64,000 bases of DNA, from contig OU862913.1 of NCBI GenBank assembly GCA_917880885.1, positions 24,871,286 to 24,935,285 of the forward strand, read 5' to 3'. Under the pieces are notes generated by a model that was given only the letters and a program-made list of their open reading frames with translations, searched no databases and was not told where the DNA came from. Of this stretch, positions 34,301 through 43,700 are shown piece by piece (within the stretch, counting starts at the first letter, position 1; every line of letters starts with the position of its first letter). A program made the translations under genes and the position numbers. This DNA is from Limnephilus marmoratus. Its lineage: Eukaryota; Arthropoda; Insecta; Trichoptera; Limnephilidae.

Positions 34301-35970
34301 ACGCATCGAGTTTACCTACCGATAAAAAAATAGTGAGCAGTCTATTAGAATATTGCCTACAATCAGACAATTCGAGGCAGGTTTGTGTTTTGGTGGATGC
34401 TTTTGATGAAATGTTTGAGGAAAACAAAGTTAAAATGGCGGAGCTCCTGAAATATTTAAAAACTGCTACAACCTGTCAAACAGTAGTCACCACACGGAAA
34501 TACCAACAAAATTGGCTTGAAAACGATTTGGAAGAATTTGCGGTAGAACTGGAAAAAATTACAGAAGAAGAGCAGGAGGAGTATTTAGTGAACTTCTGGC
34601 TTCCTCACCTGGCCTTAGTACGCCCAGAACACGGAGAGCTGGAGAAGGCGAGGCTGCATGAATTTGCCAGAGAGCTGCGGGAGGAGGTGATGATAGTGCT
34701 GAGGGAAGACTTGGCCAGCTTCATGGGCATCCCGCTTCAGATCCGTATGCTGGCAGAAGTGTTCCTCCAGCAGGCCATACTGTCTGTGATATCTCTTGAA
34801 CAAGTCAATAACTTGCGCAAAATCACCAATCTGTTTGACTTGTATGGACAATTCATTGAAGTCAAGAAAAATATATATTTTGAGCAAAAGACTAATATCT
34901 ACAAGCTCCTTCCACCTACCCTACAAAAAGCTATGTTTAAAGATGTGATGGAAAAACATTGTGTCTTGGCTTTCCAGACCATCGACCCGACATTCGCCGC
35001 GGAATACTTCACAAACATTAAACTATCTGACCTGAAGACCGAAGAAGTGAAAGACATAAGTAGTCTCGGGCTGTTGAAATATAAAACTAATGGAACTTTT
35101 AATTTTGTTCACCGGACGTTCCAAGAATACTTTTGTGCTGATTTCTTTGTTCAATGGCTCCGACAGGGAAGAAACAGTAAAGTAGAAAACACACTGATTA
35201 AAAATGAATTTTGTAAATTTTTGCTCAAGCCAGAATATAAAATAATCAGAAAGTTCATCGAGACCCAGCTTGAAACAACGCCAATTTCTGACGAAGAACT
35301 GGAAAATCACCCGATAATTTTCCAACGTTGGTCTGAACATCGTCAGCTATTCTACCACGATGATCACCAAACTCCATTGCATATAGCAGCTAAAGAACAG
35401 AATACACGCATTGTTGGAGTTCTTCTTAGTGGCCCGCCCAGCAGGATATCTGATGAAGGCTACATTTCCTTAATGATGAAAAGAGACAAGGACAGGAGGA
35501 CCGTGCTGAATATAGCATTGGAGAATGAAAATACTAATATTGTAAAACAAATAACTGAAAATGTAAAAAGTTGCTTATATGACTCAATAGTAAAAGTTAT
35601 GCTTGCTACTTTCATAGACAAGGAAGTCGAAAACATCCAAAGATTATATTTTGAAGAATATTTTTTAAATACACCGCATTTAACTGGCATAAACCAGGCC
35701 TTGGAAAAAACACGTAAAATAAGAGAAATTATATTGCCGTTTGTTGCGGCAGTGAGATGTGATGACCATGAGACTGTGCTAAAGATCTTCAGTGACCTGG
35801 AAAGTGATACAGAGCGAGCATCCTTATTGATTGCTGCTGATCATCAGGGAGATACTGCCATCAATCTCGCCACGAATAAACAAAATCATACATTATTTAA
35901 ATTATTTGCAAAACAAGGAGTTTGTGTATCGCACGATATATTTATTTATTTATTTATTTCAAAGCCATAA
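31372..35970 (+). CDS. Lipase-NACHT-ankyrin STAND protein (5' part, ended by a LINE)
   Basis: This open frame of 1532 codons starts at the ATG at 31372; upstream in-frame sequence is intronic. Residues about 60-310 form a class-3 (fungal-type) lipase fold: AHRGTD, then the nucleophile elbow GHSLGAWLAG with Ser155, and a candidate acid Asp196 (ALDSPG). Residues 330-890 are a long linker of unknown fold. A NACHT NTPase follows: Walker A DPGMGKTT (Lys933), Walker B VLVDAFDE (1006-1013), sensor-like VTTR (1039-1042), and the F-x-H-x-TF-x-EYF-x-A motif (1245-1256) typical of the helical end of NACHT modules. Ankyrin repeats start near 1332 (HQTPLHIAAKEQN). Such STAND proteins are ATP-driven switches: repeats sense, NACHT oligomerises, the N-terminal enzyme acts. 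A role as a cytosolic immune sensor hydrolysing lipids is inference. The last 9-10 codons come from a LINE inserted near 35941; the rest is at 36956-37755. Confidence 0.85.
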   Translation: MQADKNLVYIPDNWRKSLESFHRIADNRAKLAMEPFPTVKVLAALANLAYSDCSGKVDLPEGWLLLTTARNKSRSNGYFGCACWSPIQQQVVLAHRGTDPTCWGAILTDGIGVVCNMNTPHMNSAVSFADDVKRAILDVNEKYGSRFVMSFTGHSLGAWLAGITTMTVKYLKRSNSGFCNIARPDEGLHAHTLALDSPGVEDMLIKISRDYNVRYDQSMYTKELDITTYFSAPNLVNTSGYHAGQLHQFHIKRDALPSDSDPPSLLTYCDTVTHGIGVFIKAFEDAKDTYDVMNWPQGWDERKHYHMLEKFTNSYILQAPPESSSGSHESTEIVAEHNAERIYSEEKRILKYSTVQSLGKICHLGVFSTEEFNLIESWSLFQSNPLIELTEIKAFTSKQMLETLEFPEFKIKTRKNSIISGSKDDLRKVIGQTKQLLRWFPGIIDAIKIQSESIKSAPLYSAGQAYLRTLPNVLDCEDTLGLESFLESSKRVLQIIVTSDFDFEAARLCNILTSLDIKDYTHPNCHTILNWNDMHNIAIDLKGLNKRDVTNNNLCILNFPPLTDTNLPQIPPDCDLMRTVLLNLTLFNHKKLVIIRSQSIGEQLYDEFKLAVETKTLKTFELEDLTPSSREKILSRDAITIGEETLSFEVILGNDCKTPNEKINQLISPFLKDLVMDYLCIEKIPNTLPRLCEQSALYSKGNKLVDRERLTALLERSGADGPLLVISDPERLSQDYWREVGEGVKERIYTTEEDGQDMFLEKCWEGSARLIYSFHLSVEGFTLNEVFNTSVYLPRKFHSRLTIKSINEFVQYKEDKDLFIFNNVNDKNSLIQIFGLTGEAEDALVNNSHFIIRSPSQELSVEDKKKDESFSRHYFEMLEIRGNPCLVWKYSKGSLDGLRPFITRDYEDPIKEKDFCVRRKKHTIIADDPGMGKTTILTRMSELIPESWVLRIDHKNLANLKLPSRLDMKSVIKFLIHASSLPTDKKIVSSLLEYCLQSDNSRQVCVLVDAFDEMFEENKVKMAELLKYLKTATTCQTVVTTRKYQQNWLENDLEEFAVELEKITEEEQEEYLVNFWLPHLALVRPEHGELEKARLHEFARELREEVMIVLREDLASFMGIPLQIRMLAEVFLQQAILSVISLEQVNNLRKITNLFDLYGQFIEVKKNIYFEQKTNIYKLLPPTLQKAMFKDVMEKHCVLAFQTIDPTFAAEYFTNIKLSDLKTEEVKDISSLGLLKYKTNGTFNFVHRTFQEYFCADFFVQWLRQGRNSKVENTLIKNEFCKFLLKPEYKIIRKFIETQLETTPISDEELENHPIIFQRWSEHRQLFYHDDHQTPLHIAAKEQNTRIVGVLLSGPPSRISDEGYISLMMKRDKDRRTVLNIALENENTNIVKQITENVKSCLYDSIVKVMLATFIDKEVENIQRLYFEEYFLNTPHLTGINQALEKTRKIREIILPFVAAVRCDDHETVLKIFSDLESDTERASLLIAADHQGDTAINLATNKQNHTLFKLFAKQGVCVSHDIFIYLFISKP

Positions 35971-36955
35971 AATGGCTATTACAATCCGGTGATACATAGT
36001 GGTACATAGGAGGATAATTTCAATGATAATATATACATTAAACAAAGTACATATGTATGATAACAACTAGTATTTAGTTATAGGATACAAATATGTTTTA
36101 CAACAAGAAAAAAATAGTATGAGCTCGTACAAAATACACGTTTTTATGCAGAATAAACATAAGTAAATTAAGGTGAATTATTAGAAAAATTCTCAACATC
36201 AAGTATAATATACCCACTTTACTTTTATTTGTACATATTGTTTGATTCTAGGAATTGGCTAAAATGGAGTACATAACTTAGTAATGATATTATTGTTACC
36301 TTCAGTTGAAATTACTGAAGTTTGAAATGATTACAGGTACTGCTAATTAGTTCTGCTTATCAGGGCTGCCAGTTAGAGAATCAATAATAAATCTTAGGTT
36401 AAAAATAATAATTTTGAAAAAAAGTTATACATTATTAGCTATCAGTGAGCTATCACTTAACTATCTGATAGTAAATATAAATAAAACAAGCAGTTTGGAA
36501 TCTATATTAGAGTATGATATAGACGCCGTGCAGACGAACACTATTTAACATTAATTATTGTCATTGAGGTATGATATTATAGCCTTCTTATAACTATATT
36601 CGGTGCAGTTGAACACATCTACTACTTCTGAGAAAGCATTTCCAACTGCATGCAATCTAGGTATAAGCGAGTATCTAAATGACTCAGTCCTGATATTTTT
36701 ATTGCAATTAAAAAGAATTTTGGATCGAGTAGTTCTAGTAGGTATGTGGAAGGTAATTAGGTTTAATAAATCAGGACTGTCTATAATACCATTAACAATT
36801 TTAAAAATAAAAGTCAAGTCGGAAATAAGTCTTCTATCTGAAAGTTTGAGTAAGTTTAATTCTTTCATCAAGTGATTGTAATTTATTGATTCTATTGGTA
36901 GACCAATTTATAGTTAATGAATCTATTGGTATACTCCCTTGGTATATATTATAAT
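35941..36955 (-). mobile_element. 5'-truncated LINE inserted in the lipase-NACHT-ankyrin gene
   Basis: On the minus strand the element ends with a (TAAA)n-type tail (the tatttatttattt run at 35941) and contains the RT tail ORF at 36551-36871. It lies antisense to the host gene. The 5' junction at 36915-36960 is untidy: ttggtatactccctt occurs twice about 37 bases apart, the second copy being host ankyrin sequence. I could not fix a target-site duplication. Confidence 0.8.
36551..36871 (-). pseudogene. LINE reverse-transcriptase tail fragment
   Basis: The ORF reads ...LNLLKLSDRRLISDLTFIFKI, then GIIDSPDLLNLITFHIP and VVDVFNCTEYSYKKAI. It is the C-terminal tail of a LINE polyprotein and resembles RRAIADLTFIHKI in the LINE at 1560-3690. 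No catalytic part is present. Confidence 0.75.
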
Positions 36956-37755
36956 ATTGGTATACTCCCTTGCATTGTGCAGCGGAGCGGGGATATTTAA
37001 AAATTGTTAATTTTTTATTAAATCAATCTGAAGAAACATATGAACAGATAAATAATGGAAAAGAGAAAATTTTCGAAAACCGTGATATCACATTAATGTA
37101 TGAAAATAATTATATTTTATATTCTCAAGAAATGTTGGCTGATATTAACTCAACTATCGTTGGTAGTACCGCCTTGATGATGACTGCACAGAATGGACAC
37201 CATGAGGTGACACGCTTGCTGCTAGACTCCGGAGCAGATATTGACTCTGCAAATAGTGATGGTATTACTGCCATGATGATGGCCGCAGAGAATGGACACC
37301 ACAAGGTGACACGCATGCTGCTAGAGTCCGGAGCCGATATTAACTCTGCAAATAGTGATGGAATTACTGCCATGATGATGGCGGCAGAGAATGGACACCA
37401 CGAGGTGACACGCATGCTGCTAGACTCCGGGGCAGATATTAACTCTGAAAATAGTGCTGGTGATACTGCCATGATGATGGCTGCATGGTATGGAGACCAC
37501 GAGGTGACGCGCTTGCTACTAGAGTCCGAGGCAGAAATAAACCATCAGAACAGGTGCGGTGATACAGCATTGTCTGAGGCAGCATTCCATGGACGTGTGA
37601 ATATTGTGAAGTTACTTCAGCAGTTCAACGCCAATACATCATTGCAGAACCAGAATGGGCGCACAGCTCTCTCCATGGCGGAAGAAAGGGGTCACCAAGA
37701 GATTGTTGAACTTCTCCGTGGTCACCAGGAAGCCAGACCCGCTGAGCACCTATAA
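36956..37755 (+). CDS. Lipase-NACHT-ankyrin protein, ankyrin 3' part
   Basis: This open frame is the continuation of the gene at 31372: YTPLHCAAERGYLKIVNFLL picks up exactly where the frame before the LINE had reached the start of an ankyrin unit (QGVCVSHDI). After a non-ankyrin insert (about 37020-37140) come six to seven ankyrin repeats, then EIVELLRGHQEARPAEHL and a stop at 37753-37755. Three repeats are almost identical at DNA level (37170-37500, GITAMMMAAENGHHxVTRM pattern), so they were recently duplicated or homogenised. There is no good start codon of its own; an independent product would have to start inside. The frame shows no stop or frameshift, so the LINE insertion is either young or polymorphic. 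Confidence 0.8.
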
Positions 37756-38344
37756 AAATACACCACCATCAGCTGAACTTCAATTATCACAACTGTTTAT
37801 GGACTAATTCCACATAATTACATCTAAGTGTTACATGTTCCGTTCTAAAAAGTGCATAAAAAATATATAACACAAGTACTTTAAATAAAAATAAGATTAA
37901 AATACAAAAATGATCTGCTTACAAACATCACTTATAATATTAAAAGTGCCTCTAAATAAAAGTTTCGTAAATTCTGCAGTAAAAGTGCACCTTAATGATT
38001 CCAAAGTGAATTTAAAAGGTTTTTAAGTTGATATTATGTATGAATAATAATATTGCAGACTTTAAACTAAGTAAACTCAATACAATATTCTTATAGAAAT
38101 TCGTCACCATAAATATAATAAAACAGTAATAATAAAAATAAGATTTCTTTCAACGAATTTAAAATTTAAATAATTATTGCAACTATGTGCATCGTAAGAA
38201 ATAAAATAAAATAATTAATTTATAATATGAGTGTCTTCCAATGTCACCTATATCTTTTATCTCTACATCTGTAATAATGTTACTATAAAATAAAACTTTT
38301 AACATGATTACATTTAAAACAATGTCATCCCAAAAGTTCAACTA
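37756..38344 (+). other. 3' UTR / intergenic of the lipase-NACHT gene
   Basis: AT-rich, with possible polyadenylation signals (AATAAA-type at about 37883 and later). No other gene is recognised. Confidence 0.5.
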
Positions 38345-38805
38345 GTTCAGTTCATAACAATAGTGTATGCATCCACAATGGCAACAATTCACGTTTGTCT
38401 CTGGACATCTCTTGCGAGAATTAACGCCCCGAATGTATCCACAATCCACGTCTGCCTCTGGTCATCTCTTGAAGGAAACACTCTGAATGCAACCACAATC
38501 CACATCTGCTTCTGGACATCTCTTGAGGGAAACACTCTGAATGCAAGCACAATCCACATCTGCTTCTCGACATCTCTTGAAGGAAACACTCTGAATGCAA
38601 CTACAATCCACATCTGCTTCTGGACATCTCTTGAGGGAAACACTCTGAATGCAAGCACAATCCACATCTGCTTCTGGACATCTCTTGAAGGAAACACTCT
38701 GAATGCAAGCACAATCCATATCTGCTTCTGGACATCTCTTGAAGGAAACACTCTGAATGCAACCACAATCCACGTCTGCCTCTGGACACCTCTTGAGGTA
38801 CATAT
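38345..38805. repeat. 54-bp minisatellite, about eight units
   Basis: The unit is ttgaaggaaacactctgaat / gcaaccacaatccacatctg / cttctggacatctc (54 bp, an exact codon multiple), repeated with few changes. The leftmost units (38363-38465) are the most diverged. Because the unit is a multiple of three, several frames stay open on both strands. Confidence 0.9.
38462..38803 (-). CDS. Possible Cys-rich repeat peptide precursor
   Basis: The ORF has its own ATG (38803) and 113 codons: MYL, then six units of 18 residues with the consensus KR-CPEADVDC-x-C-IQSVSF/L. Each unit has three cysteines and starts with Lys-Arg, a possible prohormone-convertase site. The frame ends where one unit has TGA in place of the TGT (Cys) codon. 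Beyond it, more diverged units keep the pattern (CPETNVNCCHCGC) to a later stop. No signal peptide is seen, so if real it needs an upstream exon. Between units, some changes are synonymous in this frame (GAA/GAG, GAT/GAC) but nonsynonymous in the opposite plus-strand frame; others (Phe/Leu) are not. It may equally be a non-coding minisatellite. Confidence 0.35.
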   Translation of the reverse strand: MYLKRCPEADVDCGCIQSVSFKRCPEADMDCACIQSVSFKRCPEADVDCACIQSVSLKRCPEADVDCSCIQSVSFKRCREADVDCACIQSVSLKRCPEADVDCGCIQSVSFKR

Positions 38806-38940
38806 ATATTTTATTATTATTTTTTAATACGTTTAGACAAGATTTTTATGCATAGCACAAAGGGTAACAATTATTATAAGCAATAATAATCAGCCTGAAA
38901 CACTCATCTACATTGAAAAATCTTCCGAGAAAGGATACTT

Positions 38941-39013
38941 GCCGCCAACGGGACTTGAACCCGTGTCCTTCTGATTGCCGGTCAACTGCTCTTGACCACT
39001 GAGCTATGGCGGC
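38941..39013 (-). other. tRNA-like sequence (73 nt), probably not a functional tRNA
   Basis: The minus strand folds as a cloverleaf: acceptor GCCGCCA/TGGCGGC, D arm GCTC/GAGC, T arm ACGGG-TTCAAGT-CCCGT. The anticodon stem has a mismatch and a wobble pair, and the loop CCGGCAA lacks the universal U33, so it is probably a tRNA-derived repeat arm. A box and B box are both present and could drive polymerase III. Confidence 0.6.
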
Positions 39014-39081
39014 TATAGCTCAGTGGTCAGAGTATCCGACCGGCGATCAGAAGGACACGGGTTCAAGTCCCGTTGGCGGCA
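39014..39081 (+). other. Second tRNA-like arm, inverted
   Basis: tatagctcagtggtcagagtatccgaccggcgatcagaaggacacgggttcaagtcccgttggcggc is the inverted partner of 38941-39013. Its own 5' acceptor strand is missing (ggcggc in place of gccgcca), so it cannot fold as a full tRNA. Confidence 0.6.
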
Positions 39082-39112
39082 AGTATCTTTTCTCGGAAGA
39101 TTTTTCAATGTA

Positions 39113-40284
39113 GGGTCAGTGGGCCGGTTGTGGCCACCTTAAGGATTTTTTCGTTTTTGAATGAGCACCAAACTTGCATATAAATGTAAATTATAATTTT
39201 TCCAACATTAATGTAAAATAAAAATACCTGTCTTTAATATATGTAAATATATCCAGTAACAGTTTTTTAATTATTTTTAAATTATTTTTTTTCATTGAAC
39301 TGGACCTATGCATTAGTTGTGGCCACAATTTAATCAGTTCTGGCCACACCCGTGTGCCGGTTTTGGCCACATGAATCTATGTAGGGAACTTACATTTTTA
39401 TCTAAATTAAACACAGTAATGATTATAAATCGATGTTTATTATTCAAGTTATACAATAAACTTATAAAAAAATAAGATTTAGCGCAAATTTACACGCACG
39501 TCCACATATTTTTTTTTTTTTTTAAATATTTTTTTGTTTTTTTTTTTTGCACGTCCACATATTTTGTTACGCAAAGTACTACGGGGACTTTGTAGTTTTT
39601 ACTAGCAGTAGATACCTTCATACCTTCTTTTATAGCATCGAGTGCCAAAATCACTTTCGATGGTGAATAACAAAAAAATTTGCGTTTTGAGTGCTCAATA
39701 GCATCTTTCTTCTTATTTGCCGGAGTCATTTTCACAGTTCTGAAGAAGAAACAAGATAATTTATTAAGTTATAATAACAAAATTAGCGGATATGTACATT
39801 TTTTTAGATAATGGCCAAAACTAGTACTGTATGGGAGCCACTTGTGGCCACCAACGTGGCCACAACCCATACATTTGTATAAATTCTTGTGTCAGTAATG
39901 GCCACATCGAAAAATCATATTTAAACAACCAATTTGCTAAAAATAACCTCAAAAACATATTACTTTACCCTTTTATAATGGGTACAACTTGTTTCAAATA
40001 AAACATCAAAAGGATTACAAATATATATTAAGATTACTTACAGTGGGTTCCTTAAGGTTTTGGATAACAATCTCAATAAAAAATTCCGCAACACTTATTC
40101 GCATCGACCAAACACAAACTGTTAACAATAAGATTTATTGTGTCACTTGTCAACGAAGACCATTGACAAATATGCATTTTGCCATAGAGTAAAAAAAGAT
40201 TCGATTTTATTTAGCTTATATTTCGACTTGTAAAGTTGAAAATGGCCAGAACCGGCCCAATGGCCACAACCGGCCCACTGACCC
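39113..40284 (-). mobile_element. pogo-like (Tc1/mariner superfamily) element, non-autonomous
   Basis: It has a 23-bp perfect terminal inverted repeat GGGTCAGTGGGCCGGTTGTGGCC and a TA duplication at 39111-39112 / 40285-40286. The phrase tggccaca recurs many times inside in both orientations. The only coding remnant is the N-terminal HTH at about 39590-39729. The 1172-bp size and missing DDE domain mean it depends on another copy. Confidence 0.85.
39582..39729 (-). pseudogene. pogo transposase N-terminal HTH (psq-type) fragment
   Basis: From the ATG at 39729 the frame reads MTPANKKKDAIEHSKRK, then YSPSKVILALDAIKEGMKVS and TASKNYKVP. This is the psq-type helix-turn-helix of pogo transposases (L-x-x-AI-x-x-G-x-S-x-x-x-AA-x-x-Y-x-VP). 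After KVP the expected helix is replaced by unrelated, Lys-rich low-complexity sequence, so the rest of the DNA-binding domain and the catalytic domain are lost. Confidence 0.7.
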
Positions 40285-40399
40285 TAGATGAGTTGTTTCA
40301 GGCTGATAATTATTGCTTATAATAATTGTTATATATTTTATTTTTTCTTCATTAATATAGATATTTGGCAAATCAAAAGAATACTTATTTTCTATTTTG

Positions 40400-40610
40400 G
40401 AGGCGGGTACCACTTATACAAATTTCATAATACCTGAGCTTACCATTATATATAGAAACCTTTGTGGGCTGGCGCAAAACAAATCACCAAAGCTTCATCG
40501 AAATCGGATGAACAATTTGACAGTGCATAAAATACGAACAAGCAAACAAATATTTATTTTAATATGTAAGATTTCATATTTTATAAAACACAGACACGTG
40601 TAAATAATAT
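40400..40610 (+). repeat. Repeat fragment related to the H3 minisatellite
   Basis: tacaaatttcataatacctgagcttaccatt, caccaaagcttcatcgaaatcgg and atgaacaatttgacagtgcataa resemble one unit of the array at 12120-13090. An AT-rich end follows. Confidence 0.5.
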
Positions 40611-40721
40611 TTTATTTATGGTGAGGATTCATAAATTGCTTTCCAAATTATCTCAAAACTTAGTATTTGGAGATGTCTGACTAATCAACTGGACAATTGG
40701 TATGAAGAAATTGCTCATACA

Positions 40722-43700
40722 TTTTTTTTTTTTTTTTTAATTTTCTTTATTCATTTTGTTTATTACAGGATTGTTTTACATGGTATTTCGACTACCAAGC
40801 TAGGCAAATGCCCGTATTATGGTAGTCGAGATTCATTAGATGTTATATTAAGTATATTACATATATGCAGATGAAAGTACAAACATATAGCATACATATT
40901 AAGGAAAATATTCATACTAGTATTAGGTACATGATCACATACAGGAAAGGAGTTAAACTAGGTGAATCTTGTATAAATAAAAATAAAATAGAATAACAAA
41001 TAAAAATAAAAGTAACAAATAATAATATTTAAAGGATAATAGAAATAAAAAATAAGAATAAATATGTAAATCATCTATACACTATACAGATGAACAACAA
41101 TGATAGTCTTAGACCCCAAAAAAAAAAAAAAAAAAAGAACAACAGCAAGTAGTTCCTAGGCAGCATATGAAATGGACGAACAATGTCAAAAAATATTAAA
41201 AAAGCATCAGCGTAGTATAAAGTTTTGGTTGGAAATTAATTTAGAGATAAGATTTTTTACTCGAGAAATATGAAAAAATAAGAACAGTTTTTAATATGTA
41301 AGGCATTCTTTATAATATTTTCTTCCCTGAGTAAATAACCAGTTCTGAATATTAATGGCATAAAGATCATCAGTTTTCGATGTCTTAATATCAATACTCA
41401 GTAAGTTGAACATTTTAGGCGCGATGTAAGAGAACTGTCGTTGGGCGAAAGCTGTTTTTGTTGGAGGAATTTTGCATTTTTGGTGTGATGAATAGCGGGT
41501 GTAAATATTTTGTTGAGTTTTGAGTGTTAAATCATTTTTCCTTATGTGTATGAGAATTGTCTTAACGTATAATTGTCTAATGTCTAGAATTGCGAATTTT
41601 TTAAAAAGTGGCTCTGATGGGTGAGATGGGTGACATTTTAATATAATCCTTAGTAGCAGCTTTTGAATTAAGATCATAGGATATATAATTGACGCTGCAC
41701 AGCCTCCCCATCCCACGATACCGTATGTAGCTATTGATTGGAATAGTGCAAAATATATGCATCTCATTGTTTGAAGGTTCAGGATTGATCTGAGAGAGAG
41801 AAATATATAGCACAATTTGCGGAGTCTTTTTGTTGTGAAATTGACATGGTCCTCCCAACGCAGTTGGTCATCTATAACAATCCCCAGATATTTTATTTGG
41901 TCGGATTTTTTTAGGTTGGTACATGAGCAATTATTGTGGGGAGGCGTAGGGGTAATATGGTTCTGTGAGCATGAGTGAATGATAAGATTTGGACAGTTTT
42001 GAGGAGGAGTGACTTTACGTATGGAGAAAAGTAAATATTTTGTTTTGTCAATATTAAGAGTCAGAAGGTTGTCGTCTAACCAATGTTTTACTTTATTTAG
42101 GCCCTTATTTGCTTTTTCCATAGTTGAGTTCCAATTTTCAGCTTCAAATATGATTACCGTATCATCGGCAAAAGATATTATAGTTCCATCAATTTCCAAG
42201 TTACATAAAGTGTTAATATATATTAGAAAGAGAAGTGGGCCTAATACACTGCCTTGAGGCACACCGTACGTGATTGGTAAACTTGTACTTCTGTATTCTT
42301 TAGCAGAATTTACAAGAGACGATTGCGACCTATTTGTTAGATAGTTCTCAAACCATTTGAGGGGAGTACCTTTTATTCCTATCTGAAGGAGTTTCTTCAA
42401 AAGTATGCGGTGAGAGACAGTATCAAAGGCTTTGGCTAGATCCAAGAAAACAGCGAGGGGCTTGCGACCTTTATCGAGGTTATCAGAGATTGCTTTTGTA
42501 AAATTTGCAATTGCATCTGCGGCACTACGACCTTTGCGGAAGCCATATTGATTTCCTGACAAAATGTCATTGTCTTCAAGAAATTTGTACAGCCTTCGTT
42601 TTACCGCTTTTTCAATTATTTTTGATATCGGACTCAGCAAGGATATTGGTCTATAGCTATTCACTGATGATCTGTCCCCTGATTTATAGATAGGAATAAT
42701 TGTTGAGTGTTTTAAAGAATTTGGGAAGAGGCCGGTTTGAAAGCTTAGATTTATAATATGTTTAAGGGGCTTAGTGATGATTGGTTTTAGGTGTTTGATC
42801 AATTTAGTGGATATATTGTCGATTCCAGTTGAATGTGTGTTTTTGAGTGATGAAATAATTTCAGTGATTTCTTGTTCTGTGGTAGGAGTGAGATTAAATG
42901 GATTATAGCTAAGATTATCGATCGATATATTATTTGCAAGGTTAAATTCTGATATTCCGTTTTTATTTAAAATATTATTTGCTAAGTCTGATCCGACTGT
43001 GGAGAAGAATTTATTGAAATGATTAGCGATTTTTTCTGGATGATTTGTTGTATCTAGTGTTTGGTCTGCAATGGTTATTTTATTTATAGGTGCGGTAGTT
43101 TTGTTGGTATAGCAAATCTCTTTGACAATATTCCAGATTTGTTTATTGTCATTGGCAGCTTCCTTGATCTGTTTTCTATAGTATTCGTCTCTAACTCTAC
43201 AGATTATTTTTTTACAAGCATTTCTGTATCGTTTGTAAAATAGGAGAGATTCGTGATTATTGGGATTGTTTTTACAAAATTTGTGAAGTTTATTACGCTT
43301 GTGAATAAAGTGTAGAATGCCATTTGTTATCCAAGGCTTAAGTTTAATTTTGCGACTACTTTGTTTGTTGTTAGTGTTGGATGTGGAACTTTTTAAATGG
43401 TTATGTATGGTGTCGATAAGAAATTCGCACGCTATGTTTGGATCGGTGAATTTATAGAAATTTGACCAGTTTTCCTTGGAAACCAGTTTGAATAGCGTGT
43501 CATATCAGATTTTCTTCGTGGGTATTTTAGATGTAGGTATTTTTTTAATAACATGTGAAAGGGAGGTGATAGTAGCATAATGGTCTGTAACCGTGCATTG
43601 GTATACGAGAGATTTGGTATTCAATTTACATTTAGCAAAGACATGGTCAATGCAACTGGCGCATAATTCTGATACACGAGTGGGGGGCGTAATAGCTGGA

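Larger units (their letters stand above)
38866..40329. repeat. Long palindrome of tRNA-like arms, split by a pogo-like element
   Basis: Left arm 38866-39006 and right arm 39014-39112 plus 40285-40329 are inverted copies: aacaattattataagcaat, cagcctgaaac, actcatcta, attgaaaaatcttccgaga and the tRNA-like block all reappear inverted. The centre is agctat-ggcggc-tatagct. Removing 39113-40284 restores the right arm exactly at TA. Confidence 0.85.

Noticed and set aside
38363..38827. Plus-strand ORF of 154 codons across the 54-bp minisatellite (SLEGNTLN units)
   Set aside because: It is a period effect of the 54-bp unit; the minus-strand Cys-rich frame has the better codon pattern, and even that is uncertain.
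38941..39081. Two functional tRNA genes
   Set aside because: The anticodon loop lacks U33, the anticodon stem is mismatched and the plus arm has no 5' acceptor strand. Inverted arms with shared flanks point to a repeat.
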